A DNA stretch of 36,784 nt, taken from contig PAKY01000069.1 in NCBI GenBank assembly GCA_002706885.1, positions 1 through 36,784 of the forward strand, written 5' to 3'. Of this stretch, positions 1-8,843 are shown piece after piece. Below the pieces are notes generated by a model. It did no database searches. It was given only the letters and a program-made list of their open reading frames with translations, and was not told the origin of the DNA. How positions within the stretch are numbered: the first letter of the stretch is position 1; the number at the start of each line of letters is the position of its first letter. The stretch comes from Phycisphaerae bacterium (GTDB lineage: Bacteria > Planctomycetota > Phycisphaerae > Phycisphaerales > UBA1924). The position numbers and the translations under genes were made by a program.

Positions 1-1
1 C

Positions 2-679
2 GTGGCGGGCGGAAGGGGCCGCCGGATCGAGCGGGTGGACCTGAACCATCGGGCGCCGCCGCTGAACCTGCGTCGTCGGTTCAACGCGGTGGCGAACGCG
101 CGGAGCGAGGGTCGCAAGGCCCGCGCGGACGCAGAGAGCGAGCGGGCGAAGATGCTCAACGAGGTCGCGGGCAACGCGGCGCCGTCGCTCATCGAGGCGA
201 TTGACCGCTACGAGGCCGCGATCGAGACGGCCGACGGGACCGCCGATGGCGTGCTGTCGCGGATCGACTCGATCATGGCGAATGAGGACTCGGCGGGCGC
301 GCCGCTCGCCAGCGGCGCCGTGAGCGAGATCATGTCGCGGGCGGAAAACCTGCGGTTCGCGACGGCGAGCAACGCCGAGGCGGATGCGAAGCTGTTCACG
401 GCGAAGCTCGACCAGTTCCGAGCGAGCCCCGCGCTGATGTACCGTCGCGACCGGGACGACGCGCTGTCGACGTTCCTCGGGAAGCGGTTCGTGCAGTCGG
501 TCGTGCTTCCGGTGGGCGGAGACGCCCAGTTGATTATCAACGAGGACCCCGACATTCAGCGCGATCTCGATCTCCAGCGGTACAAGAGCCAGGCGGAGCA
601 GGCGATCGAAGATCGCGAGCGCGCGCGGCGACTCGACCGCTACCAGACGCAGCGCGGCATTCAGCGCGAAGAGAACTGA
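2..679 (+). CDS. SPFH/Band 7 (HflK-like) protein, C-terminal part
   Basis: The left edge cuts this gene; the GTG at base 2 is probably internal. The visible 225 residues begin in the end of an SPFH domain (PPLNLRRRFNAV, where this family has the conserved hydrophobic-F-x-x-V segment). A long charged, Ala/Glu-rich helix follows (about residues 30-80, with LNEVAG and LIEAIDRYEAA), typical of the coiled coil after SPFH domains, and then a short hydrophobic strand (FVQSVVLPVGG). HflK/HflC-like SPFH proteins form membrane-bound rings that modulate proteases or organise membrane domains. The gene is followed 43 nt later by an ABC ATPase on the same strand, so it is probably the head or a member of that operon. 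The family assignment rests on pattern only; the exact HflK or stomatin subgroup cannot be told from the fragment. Confidence 0.6.
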   Translation: MAGGRGRRIERVDLNHRAPPLNLRRRFNAVANARSEGRKARADAESERAKMLNEVAGNAAPSLIEAIDRYEAAIETADGTADGVLSRIDSIMANEDSAGAPLASGAVSEIMSRAENLRFATASNAEADAKLFTAKLDQFRASPALMYRRDRDDALSTFLGKRFVQSVVLPVGGDAQLIINEDPDIQRDLDLQRYKSQAEQAIEDRERARRLDRYQTQRGIQREEN

Positions 680-722
680 TGGAACGGGACACCCTGACCA
701 CCAACGTTCGAGAGGCGGCGGT

Positions 723-2012
723 ATGACGAGGCTCGCGACACCACCCGCCGCCGTGGATGGCGGGGCGACGAGGACACCCGCGATCGCGTGCCAGGGGCTG
801 ACGAAGGTCTTCAAGGACTTCTGGCTGCGCGACCGGGCGCGGGCCGTGGACGGGGTCAGCTTCCAGATCGATCGCGGCGAGGTGTTCGGACTGCTCGGTC
901 CGAACGGGTCGGGCAAGAGCACCACGATCAAAATGATTCTCGGGCTGCTCCGCCCAACGAAGGGTCGGATCGCGGTGTTCGGGAAGAGCCCGACGGACGT
1001 CGCGACGAAGAAGCGGATCGGCTACCTGCCCGAGGAGAGCTACCTCTACGGCTTCCTCAACGCCGAGGAGACACTCGATTACTACGGCAAGCTGTTCCAG
1101 CTCGATCACAAGACCCGCTCGTCACGCATCGGCGAACTGCTGGACATGGTCGGCCTGTCTCACGCGGCGAGCCGACCCGTCCGCGACTATTCGAAGGGCA
1201 TGCAGCGCCGCATCGGCCTTGCGCAGGCGCTGGTGAACGACCCGGATCTTCTCATCCTCGACGAGCCGACGACCGGCCTCGATCCGATCGGCACGCGGCA
1301 GGTGAAGGACCTGATCATTGAGCTCGGTCGGCGCGGTAAGACGGTCGTGCTCTCGAGCCACCTGCTGAGCGATGTCGAGGACGTGGTGGACCGCATGGTG
1401 ATCCTGTACGGCGGCAAGATCCGCGGCAACGGGACCTGCGAAGAGCTGCTCACGGCCAAGGGACGGACGATCATCGACACGGACGAGCTCGATGACGCGA
1501 CGGTCGCAGAGATCGATCGGGTCATCCGGGAACGCACAGGCGGCGCCTCGGCTGTTCGGTCGGTCTCGAAGCCGCGCCAGAAGCTCGAGGAGCTGTTTCT
1601 GGACATCGTCAATACGGCGCAGGCCGAACGGCTCGCGACGAGCGGCGTGACACATGGCGGCTCGACGGCGGAATTCCTGAGGTCAGACGCGAGCGGCGAC
1701 GACGGCGCCTCGGGCGACGCGGTCATCGCGGATCTCATGCGTGAGCCGGACCCCGTCGAGCCGATGGAGGTCGACGATGGGCGGCGGGCGGTCGAATCGG
1801 ACGCCCCCACCACCCGCGAGTCGGGCGTCGATACCGCGGCCATCGATGAACTCGTCAACGACGCGCCCGCACAGGAGGCGCAGCGGCAGAACGCGCCCGA
1901 TCGGCCCCAGCCATCCGCCCCTCACGAGCCGGCGGATGAGGATGTCGATCTCGGCGTGATCGGGTCGCTGATCGACGAGGACGACGAGAACTCGGAGGAG
2001 CGGCACGGATGA
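723..2012 (+). CDS. ABC transporter ATP-binding protein with long acidic tail
   Basis: This is the nucleotide-binding subunit of an ABC-2 type exporter. It has the Walker A motif GPNGSGKST (from residue 59, Lys65), the signature YSKGMQRR and a Walker B LLILDEPTT followed by the D-loop GLDP, then the switch His in LSSHLL. The ATPase proper ends near residue 300. The remaining 130 residues are acidic, Pro/Ala-rich and look disordered, ending in an Asp/Glu cluster, so the protein is longer (429 aa) than the usual 300-320. A GAGG run about 8-12 nt before ATG 723 can serve as ribosome site. The stop overlaps the start of the permease by 4 bases (ATGA), which indicates translational coupling. The substrate is not predictable; the CcmA/NatA-like architecture fits lipid, polysaccharide or peptide export. 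Confidence 0.92.
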   Translation: MTRLATPPAAVDGGATRTPAIACQGLTKVFKDFWLRDRARAVDGVSFQIDRGEVFGLLGPNGSGKSTTIKMILGLLRPTKGRIAVFGKSPTDVATKKRIGYLPEESYLYGFLNAEETLDYYGKLFQLDHKTRSSRIGELLDMVGLSHAASRPVRDYSKGMQRRIGLAQALVNDPDLLILDEPTTGLDPIGTRQVKDLIIELGRRGKTVVLSSHLLSDVEDVVDRMVILYGGKIRGNGTCEELLTAKGRTIIDTDELDDATVAEIDRVIRERTGGASAVRSVSKPRQKLEELFLDIVNTAQAERLATSGVTHGGSTAEFLRSDASGDDGASGDAVIADLMREPDPVEPMEVDDGRRAVESDAPTTRESGVDTAAIDELVNDAPAQEAQRQNAPDRPQPSAPHEPADEDVDLGVIGSLIDEDDENSEERHG

Positions 2013-3943
2013 ACCTTTCCGAGCTGCTCGGCAGGGCGAGCCGGCTTCAGGCGAGCCGCGGCTTCAAGATCGCTTCGAGCGTCGTGATCGCGTTGCTGAT
2101 CGTGGGCGGGTACGCCACGTACGCGGTACTGGTGGCTTCGGGGCGTGTCGGGGGGACATCGTCGATCGCGTCGAGTATCGACCCCGACGTGCTCGCAACG
2201 CCTTCGGGGCAGGTGATCCAGAGCGTCCTCAGCGGCGACAACGGCTTGGTCGGCCTCGGCGTCGCGGCGGCGCTGACGCTCGCGATCTGGCTTGCGGTGA
2301 CCTGGCTCGGGAGCGGTCTCACGTTCCTCGCGGTGCTCGTGCTCTCGGGCGGCGTGATCGGGGGGATGTACCTCGCCGATCTGCCGACGCGCGCGGCCTG
2401 GGTCGTGCTCGGGCTGGTGTTTCTTGGTCAGGGTTTCGCGGTCGGCGTGCAGGCGCTCCGTGCCGCCTTCGGGCTGCACACGCCGGTGTTCGCGGTGGCG
2501 AGGAACGTGCTGAACGAGGCGATCCGGATGAAGATCAGCCTGGTCTTCATCGTGATCCTCGCGATCGCGCTGGCGGTGATTCCGAGCCAGCTCGACCCAG
2601 ATAAGGCGCTGCGGTATCGGGTGCAGACGTTCCTCCAGTGGGGAACGGGCGGGTCGTTCTGGATCCTTGCGCTGCTCACGCTGCTGTTCGGGGCGGCGAC
2701 GGTGACGTTCGAGCAGCGCGACAAGACCATCTGGCAGACCATCACCAAGCCGGTCGCGGCGTGGCAATACGTGCTGGGAAAGTGGCTCGGGCTGGTCGGG
2801 CTGAACGCGGTGCTGCTCACGGTCTGCTCGGGCGGCGTGTTCCTGTTCACCGAGTACCTCCGCTCGACGCCGGCACTCGGCGAGAAGGAGGCTTACGTCT
2901 CGGCGAACGAGGGGCAGGCGATGACCGAGGATCGGTTCCTGCTGGAGACAGAGGTCCTCGCCTCACGCGATACGCAACGGATCATCTACCCGCCCGAGTT
3001 CGAGTATTCGGACGAGACGTTCCAGACCGTGCTCGAGGACCGGATCGCTCGCGAGCGGCTGTCGACGCCCGGGTTCGCGACGACCGCTGCGGATCGGGCA
3101 GCGGCCGCGACGCAGTTGCTCGACGAGCTTCGTGACGCCTATCGGAGCGTTGGGCCCGGACAGGCGATCGAGTACCGCTTCACCGGGCTCGAGAGGGCGA
3201 GGGAGCGGTCGGAGCCGATCACGTTCCGATTCAAGCTCGACGCCGCGAGCGCGCGACCGGATGTGTTCTTCACCGTCTCGATGCGGTTCCTCTCTTCTGA
3301 GCAGCCGTCATGGGAGATCCGGCGGATCGGCCTGGGGTACTACCACAGCGTGCAGCTCCTCCCCGAGGCGATCAACGAAGATGGGGAGCTCTGGGTCGAG
3401 CTGGTGAACGGCCAGATCGGCCAGACCCAGGCCGGGGCGCTCGCGATCCGCCCGAACCCCGAGACGATCCGCTTCGCTCCGGACGGGCTGCAGGTGACCT
3501 ATTCGGTCGGGAGCTACCACCTCAACTACCTGCGCGTGGCGTTAGTGCTGTGGATCAAGCTCGCGGTGCTCGCGATGCTCGCGGTATGGGCGGGGACGTT
3601 CCTGAGCTTTCCGGTGGCATGCCTGGTCGCGTTCGGGACGTTCATCCTTGCCGAAATGTCCGGTTGGCTCGCCGATTCGGGTGACATGATCGGGTACACG
3701 GACAACGAGGGAAACCTCGTGTGGTACAAGGTCATTTCGACGCCCGTCGCGCAGGCGGTGGGATTCATCTTCCAGGTCTACGACGGGCTGAGACCGATCG
3801 AGAGCATCGTCGAGGGTCGGCGTCTGGCGTGGACCGACGTCGGGTTCGGCGTGATCGTGCTCGCGGTGATGGCGACGACGTTCTACGGGCTCGCGGTGAT
3901 GGTCTTCTCACGGCGCGAACTCGCGATCTACTCGGGGCAGTAA
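2009..3943 (+). CDS. ABC-2 type permease with large extracytoplasmic domain
   Basis: This 644-residue membrane protein starts inside the stop codon of the ATPase gene and is the probable membrane half of the exporter. Hydrophobic segments are visible near residues 21-45, 78-100, 102-122, 126-148, 175-195, 213-232 and 257-282, and again at 505-530, 532-555 and 610-635. Between about residues 285 and 500 lies a hydrophilic insert without membrane segments (ending near the YSVGSYHLNYLR stretch), which should be a soluble extracytoplasmic or cytoplasmic domain. ABC-2 permeases usually have six segments and about 250-400 residues, so this one is enlarged. The stretch ATVTFEQRDKTIWQ before the insert fits the ABC-2 membrane protein fold. 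The gene sits between the ATPase and a TPR-like protein with a signal-anchor, which suggests a three-part export or assembly machine. Confidence 0.85.
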   Translation: MNLSELLGRASRLQASRGFKIASSVVIALLIVGGYATYAVLVASGRVGGTSSIASSIDPDVLATPSGQVIQSVLSGDNGLVGLGVAAALTLAIWLAVTWLGSGLTFLAVLVLSGGVIGGMYLADLPTRAAWVVLGLVFLGQGFAVGVQALRAAFGLHTPVFAVARNVLNEAIRMKISLVFIVILAIALAVIPSQLDPDKALRYRVQTFLQWGTGGSFWILALLTLLFGAATVTFEQRDKTIWQTITKPVAAWQYVLGKWLGLVGLNAVLLTVCSGGVFLFTEYLRSTPALGEKEAYVSANEGQAMTEDRFLLETEVLASRDTQRIIYPPEFEYSDETFQTVLEDRIARERLSTPGFATTAADRAAAATQLLDELRDAYRSVGPGQAIEYRFTGLERARERSEPITFRFKLDAASARPDVFFTVSMRFLSSEQPSWEIRRIGLGYYHSVQLLPEAINEDGELWVELVNGQIGQTQAGALAIRPNPETIRFAPDGLQVTYSVGSYHLNYLRVALVLWIKLAVLAMLAVWAGTFLSFPVACLVAFGTFILAEMSGWLADSGDMIGYTDNEGNLVWYKVISTPVAQAVGFIFQVYDGLRPIESIVEGRRLAWTDVGFGVIVLAVMATTFYGLAVMVFSRRELAIYSGQ

Positions 3944-3977
3944 GAGCAGTGTCGGACCTTCCGGGAGGCCGCTAACC

Positions 3978-5972
3978 ATGACCTCAACGCTCCGCGTCAA
4001 ACTCATCGCGTCGATCGCGCTGGTCGTCTGCCTCGCGGGCATGGGCGCGTTGACGCCCGTCATCGCGGCGTCGGTCGGCCGAAACGAGCTCGGGTACGCG
4101 GACACGGCGGAGGCAAGCGACCCGCCGCAGGTGGCGGCGGGTATCGCCATGGGCGCGTTCCGCGGCTTGTTCGTGAACTATCTCTGGATCCGCGCGAACA
4201 ACCTGAAGGAAGAAGGACGGTTCCACGAGTCGGTCGAGCTCGCCCGCGCGATCACAAAGCTCCAGCCGCGATTCCCGCGGGTGTGGGCGTTCCACGCGTG
4301 GAACCTGTCGTACAACATCTCGGTCGCGACGCAGACGGCCGAGGAACGTTGGCGGTGGGTGCAAGCGGGCGCGGACCTGCTCAAGAACGAGGGTATCCCG
4401 GCGAACCCGAACGACATGCTCCTCCACAAGGAGCTGTCGTGGATCTATCTCCACAAAATCGGCGGGTTCACGGACGACTCGAACCGCTATTACAAGAAGA
4501 AGGTGGCGGAACGATGGACGATTCTCGTCGGCGAGCCGCCGCTGACGTCCGCCGGCTTGCGGTCGCGCGACGCCGTGATCGAGCGATATGTCGAGTGGCT
4601 CGAGGCGATCGAGAACGCGCCGGACACGCTCGAAGGCGTCTACGAAGCAGAGCCAAAGGCGAGGGAGCTCGCCGGCAAGATCCGCGCGCAGACGGCCTTC
4701 GAGCCCGACGAGGACCTGCTCCGCGAATACGTGTTCCTGACCCGCATCGACAACAGCCTCGACGCCGACAGGATCCGACGGACGTTCACGTCGGACATCT
4801 CGACGCTCGCTGAACTCGCCGCAAACCCTGCGAACCGCGCAGGGTGGGACGCGCTGATCGCGCATCTTCGCAAGCGGGCGATCATCGACGAAGAGCACAT
4901 GAGCCTGACGACGATGGTCCGGTACACGCGGAAGTACGGTCCGATCGACTGGCGGCTCTCGGCGTCGCACGCTCTGTATTGGGCCGCGCGCGGCGTGGAG
5001 CAGGGCCTTTCTCGCGTCACCGACGTGAACGAAAGGGACTTCGACTTCGTCAATACCGACCGTCTCGTGATGCAGTCGATCCAGGAGCTCTGGCGGTACG
5101 GATCGCTGTACTTCAACTACGTGGACTTCGCGTACGGCGGCCTTGGCTTCTACCAGGCCACGCCGAACGAGTACTTCGTGCAGAGTTACGGCGACATCGC
5201 GGAAGAGATCGAAGAACGCGGCGGGGTATTCGAATCAGACCGGCGTGTCTACCGCCAGTACGCGGCTGGGTACGAGAACTTCCTGACCGACGCGATCCTG
5301 TTCTTCTACCGCCGCGGTCAGACGAACGAGGCCGAGAAGTGGTACACCGAGCTGCGCTCGTTCGAGAATCAGAACATGCACAACACGGAGTGGCGCGTGA
5401 ATGACCTGAGCCGCCCGCTCGACGAGTTCGTGACGAAGAATCTGTTCGATCGTTACCGCTCACCGAACGTCGCAGCGGCGGAGATCGCAGGCGGTCTGCA
5501 GGGCGCCTACGTCGCCTTGTTGCAGGGCGACGAGGAGCGGTTCCGCAGCAGCTTCGATTACGCCTCCCGCACGCACCAGTACTACCTCGGTCGTCTCGAG
5601 GACGGTCAGCAGGCGGGCGAGGGTCAGCTCCGGAACGTGCACGCCGACGACGGCTCGGGGCGCATGGAGGTTCTCGACCGCGACTTCAAGGCCGTTGCGG
5701 GCGGTATGTTCGCCGCCACGGTATCGAGCCTGCCGCCGCAGGAAGCGTCGCTGATGTACCAGTACGCGCCGAACGACCTCCAGCGGTACGCGTTCGACGC
5801 GCTCGCCGCTCGGTACAAGCCGGCGATCGACGACGGTCGGCTCGACCTCGGCGATCCGTTCGCGGTGGTGTTCCCCGAGCCGCCCGGCATGGAGCAGCAC
5901 CGTGCGATGGTCCGCGCGAAGGAAGTACAGCGCATTCAGAGCGGCGTAAGAGACAGCATCGAGCGTCAGTAG
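3978..5972 (+). CDS. Membrane-anchored TPR-like protein paired with ABC exporter
   Basis: The protein has 664 residues. The N-terminus is a signal peptide or anchor (residues 7-30, hydrophobic). Then comes a strongly conserved-looking block: AFRGLFVNYLWIRANNLKEEGR, LQPRFPRVWAFHAWNLSYN and LHKELSWIYLHKIGG. Similar helical, TPR-like proteins are encoded next to ABC transporter genes in Planctomycetes and Acidobacteria, but I know of no assigned function. The rest is helical and rich in aromatic residues, consistent with more TPR-like hairpins. A GGGAGG ribosome site lies 9 nt before the ATG, 34 nt after the permease stop, so it belongs to the same operon. The last 7 bases overlap the convergent purC gene. 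It is most likely a periplasmic or inner-membrane partner of the exporter; that role is inferred from position only. Confidence 0.82.
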   Translation: MTSTLRVKLIASIALVVCLAGMGALTPVIAASVGRNELGYADTAEASDPPQVAAGIAMGAFRGLFVNYLWIRANNLKEEGRFHESVELARAITKLQPRFPRVWAFHAWNLSYNISVATQTAEERWRWVQAGADLLKNEGIPANPNDMLLHKELSWIYLHKIGGFTDDSNRYYKKKVAERWTILVGEPPLTSAGLRSRDAVIERYVEWLEAIENAPDTLEGVYEAEPKARELAGKIRAQTAFEPDEDLLREYVFLTRIDNSLDADRIRRTFTSDISTLAELAANPANRAGWDALIAHLRKRAIIDEEHMSLTTMVRYTRKYGPIDWRLSASHALYWAARGVEQGLSRVTDVNERDFDFVNTDRLVMQSIQELWRYGSLYFNYVDFAYGGLGFYQATPNEYFVQSYGDIAEEIEERGGVFESDRRVYRQYAAGYENFLTDAILFFYRRGQTNEAEKWYTELRSFENQNMHNTEWRVNDLSRPLDEFVTKNLFDRYRSPNVAAAEIAGGLQGAYVALLQGDEERFRSSFDYASRTHQYYLGRLEDGQQAGEGQLRNVHADDGSGRMEVLDRDFKAVAGGMFAATVSSLPPQEASLMYQYAPNDLQRYAFDALAARYKPAIDDGRLDLGDPFAVVFPEPPGMEQHRAMVRAKEVQRIQSGVRDSIERQ

Positions 5973-6964
5973 ACCGAGGGCTGTGGACGGGACGGCCCGA
6001 GCAGGCGGTCGCGGGCGTCGCGGTAGCGGTCCAGGGTGCCATCGATGATTTCGCGCGGAAGCTCGGGTCCGGGCGCGGTCTTGTCCCACGACCCGGCGGC
6101 GACGAGCTGCTCGAGGTGTTCACGGACGAACTGCTTGTCGAAGCTGCGCTGGGCGCGGCCCGGCTCGTAGTCGGCGGCCGGCCAGAAACGCGAGCTATCG
6201 GGCGTAAGGGCTTCGTCGATGAGGATCGGATCCTCGCCCGTGGGCTCACCGTCGACGCCGAGAGGCACACCGAACTCGAATTTGGTGTCGGCAATGATGA
6301 TGCCCCGCGTGGCGGCGTGATCTCGGGCCATGTGATAAGTCGTGAGGCTGATGTCGCGGAGGCGTTCGGCCCACCCTCTCCCGGCGACCGCCTCGATCGC
6401 GGGCTTGGCGGCGTCGAACCCGATGTTCTCGTCGTGCGACCCTGCCTCGGCCTTGGTCGCGGGCGTGAAGAGCGGTTCCGGGAGGCGGTCACACTGTCGA
6501 AGCCCCCTGGGGAGCTTGATGCCGCAAACCGCTCCAGTGCGCTGATAGTCCCGCCACCCGGAGCCCTCGAGATAGCCGCGGACAACAAACTCGACTGGAA
6601 TCACGCGGCAGGTTCGGGCGATCATGACCCTCCCGAGGAGGGCGTCGCGGGTGGTGTCGGCGGCGTCAAACGCTGATCGGGGGATCTCGCTGGCGTCGGT
6701 CGAGAGCAGGTGGGTGCGCACGACTCCGGCGGATTCGATGGATCGAAGCCAGAACGCGGCGATCTCGGTCAGGATCCGACCCTTGCCCGGGATGGGCGTC
6801 GGGAGGACGACGTCGAACGCGGAGAGGCGGTCGGACGCGACGATCAGCGACCGCGGTCGGGCCTCGTCGTCGGGGGGGAGGGCGTAGACATCGCGGACTT
6901 TCCCGCTTCTTCTGGCGGAAAGTCGGAGATCCGTTGTGACCAGCGATTCGGTTCTCTCGCTCAA
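5966..6964 (-). CDS. purC: Phosphoribosylaminoimidazole-succinocarboxamide synthase (SAICAR synthetase)
   Basis: PurC joins CAIR and aspartate with ATP in de novo purine synthesis. The family marks are RRSGKVRDVY near the N-terminus, SDRLSAFDVVLPTPIPGKG, EFVVRGYLEGSGWRDYQ and the C-terminal signature DEALTPDSSRFWP. At about 332 residues it belongs to the longer, yeast-like form. I chose the TTG at 6964 because a perfect AGGAGG ribosome site (6973-6978 read on the minus strand) lies 8 nt upstream; the ATG at 6988 would put that site inside the gene and adds eight residues (MFHQEDGP) with no family support. The gene is alone on its strand here, overlaps the end of the TPR-like gene by 7 bases and is divergent from the GH10-like gene. 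Confidence 0.95.
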   Translation of the reverse strand: MSERTESLVTTDLRLSARRSGKVRDVYALPPDDEARPRSLIVASDRLSAFDVVLPTPIPGKGRILTEIAAFWLRSIESAGVVRTHLLSTDASEIPRSAFDAADTTRDALLGRVMIARTCRVIPVEFVVRGYLEGSGWRDYQRTGAVCGIKLPRGLRQCDRLPEPLFTPATKAEAGSHDENIGFDAAKPAIEAVAGRGWAERLRDISLTTYHMARDHAATRGIIIADTKFEFGVPLGVDGEPTGEDPILIDEALTPDSSRFWPAADYEPGRAQRSFDKQFVREHLEQLVAAGSWDKTAPGPELPREIIDGTLDRYRDARDRLLGPSRPQPSVY

Positions 6965-6972
6965 CGGGCCAT

Positions 6973-6978
6973 CCTCCT
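6973..6978 (-). promoter_or_regulatory. Shine-Dalgarno site deciding the purC start
   Basis: AGGAGG on the minus strand, 8 nt before TTG 6964. It overlaps the coding frame of the longer ATG-started version, so it favours the TTG start. Confidence 0.7.
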
Positions 6979-7098
6979 GATGGAACATCCCCCGATCGAC
7001 GGCGCCACGCGCGACTTGCCTTCGCGGGGGTGGTCGCGAGAATGTAGGCTACGAGCCGGGACGCGCGGTTCCGACGAGCCGGATAGGACCTCTATCGA

Positions 7099-8832
7099 AT
7101 GCTGAAGTTTTTTGTCTTCGAGCAGGACGCCCTGCAGCCTGATGACGTCCTCAGGCATGCCCACCTTCTCGCGCCGGACAACATGCTTGTCGCGGGGGCG
7201 ATTACGTTCGAGGGTCGGGTGATCACGTGCGAGAAGACGAACCGTGACGCGGTCGCGCTCGGGCTCCAGGTGTCGGTGACCGAGACGCCACCGGTCGAAC
7301 TTCCCGATGGTGACCCCGCGGCGGGATTCGAATTGCCGGGGCCGCCTCCGGGCGTCCTGACGCTTCAAACCTGCCTCCTTCCAGAACGGGACCGGCCGTA
7401 CCTGCTGAGCATCGAGCTCGCGCGGCACCGAGCGATGCTTTTCTACAACAAGCTCGAGGCATGGCAGATTTCGGATCTTCAGCCCGACGATCCGATCATG
7501 AAGCTCTTCGAACAGGGACGGCTGCTGTTTACGCACGCGCTGTCGTCTCCAAGAACGGGCGGCGAAGAGACGTTCGGCTACACGCGTGAGGCCAACGCGC
7601 TCGCTTACGCGTCGCTCTGTGCTCTGATCACGGCGAGCGAGATGCTCGCGATCGAGGAGGTTCGGCGGCGTTTCGTGCCGCGTGTGAAGGGCGAGATCTA
7701 CGCCCAGGCGGTGGAGCACGCGACCGCTGTCGGTCGACCCCCCGCGCGACCGGCGTCGCCCGCGCCGCTCGAGGAGAGCGTCGGCGTTGCGCTCGCGTCC
7801 GCGCCGCTCGTCGGGTGCACGATCTCCCCCACTTCGTTCACCGACTCGGCGCAGGCCGTCGCGGCGGAGAGCTTCGACTTCGTCTCGATGCCGATGCGTT
7901 GGGTCGAGATGGAGCCGACGGAGGGTCGCTACGCGTTCCAGGCGACGGATCGGTGGATCGAGTGGGCGGTTCGCAAAGCCAAGCTCCCGGTGGTCGCGGG
8001 GCCGTTGCTCGATTTCAAGGCGCTGCGCGTTCCCGACTGGCTCTACATCTGGGAGAACGACTACGAGACGCTCCGCGACTACGTCCACGAGCACATCAAG
8101 AACCTCGTCACGCGGTACAGGCGGACGATCGGGCGGTGGACCGTGGTCAGCGGCATCCACGTCAACGGGAACTTCCACTTCAGCTTCGATCAGATGATGG
8201 ACCTGACGCGGCGAGCGGTGACGCAGGTCCGCAAGCTCGACCCGACAGCAAAGATTCTCATCGAGATCGATCAACCCTGGGGCGAGTACTACACGGACAA
8301 CCGCCACTCGCTCCCGCCGATGCTCTACGCGGACGCGATCGCGTCGCAGGCGGGTCTGATCGTCGACGGGTTCGGTCTCCGCGTGCAAATGGGCCAGTCG
8401 GAGGCGGGGCGATCGACGCGTGACCTGATGGCGTTCTCGGCGATGCTCGACCGCTACGCGCTCACCGAGCGGCCGATCTCGATTACCGCGATGGGCGCCC
8501 CGAGCGCGCCGATCGGCGCAACTTCGGCCCCCGAGCTCGCTGGCCGATCGCCCGGGCATTGGCACAGCGACTGGACCGAGGGCGGTCAGGCCGATTGGGC
8601 GGCGGCGTACATGGCCGTCGCGGCATCGAAGCCGTTCGTGCAGTCGATCTGCTGGCAGGACCTCTACGACGTTCCTGATCCGGTCGAGATGCCCAAAGGC
8701 GGCCTGATCTCGGTATCAGGGGAAGCCAAGCCGACCGCGACTCGCATCCGCGAACTCATGAAGGCGATTCACGACAAGACCGCCGCCCCGCTGCCCGAGC
8801 GGTTTGCGGAGGGCGTCGCCACAAGGCGTTGA
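7099..8832 (+). CDS. GH10-like (endo-xylanase fold) protein lacking catalytic glutamates
   Basis: The protein has 577 residues. The C-terminal half (about 235-565) follows the glycoside hydrolase family 10 barrel: GCTISPTSFTD at the start, FDFVSMPMRWVEMEPTEGRY (equivalent of the N-terminal 'NAMKWDxxEPxxG' block), RWTVVSG (equivalent of WDVVNE), PISITAMG (equivalent of the ITELD strand) and SICWQDLYD (equivalent of the WGxxD end). At the acid/base position there is Gly352 and at the nucleophile position Ala464, so both catalytic glutamates seem replaced. The first 230 residues form a separate domain that I do not recognise; it contains RPYLLSIELARHRAML and a helical region. No signal peptide is visible. 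A carbohydrate-binding or scaffolding role is more likely than xylanase activity. The ribosome site is weak (AGGA, 10 nt before ATG). Confidence 0.75.
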   Translation: MLKFFVFEQDALQPDDVLRHAHLLAPDNMLVAGAITFEGRVITCEKTNRDAVALGLQVSVTETPPVELPDGDPAAGFELPGPPPGVLTLQTCLLPERDRPYLLSIELARHRAMLFYNKLEAWQISDLQPDDPIMKLFEQGRLLFTHALSSPRTGGEETFGYTREANALAYASLCALITASEMLAIEEVRRRFVPRVKGEIYAQAVEHATAVGRPPARPASPAPLEESVGVALASAPLVGCTISPTSFTDSAQAVAAESFDFVSMPMRWVEMEPTEGRYAFQATDRWIEWAVRKAKLPVVAGPLLDFKALRVPDWLYIWENDYETLRDYVHEHIKNLVTRYRRTIGRWTVVSGIHVNGNFHFSFDQMMDLTRRAVTQVRKLDPTAKILIEIDQPWGEYYTDNRHSLPPMLYADAIASQAGLIVDGFGLRVQMGQSEAGRSTRDLMAFSAMLDRYALTERPISITAMGAPSAPIGATSAPELAGRSPGHWHSDWTEGGQADWAAAYMAVAASKPFVQSICWQDLYDVPDPVEMPKGGLISVSGEAKPTATRIRELMKAIHDKTAAPLPERFAEGVATRR

Positions 8833-8843
8833 AAGGCAGCACC

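Noticed and set aside
6961..8565. 534-codon minus-strand open frame opposite the GH10-like gene
   Set aside because: Its composition is Arg-rich and shadow-like; the plus strand encodes the recognisable barrel motifs.
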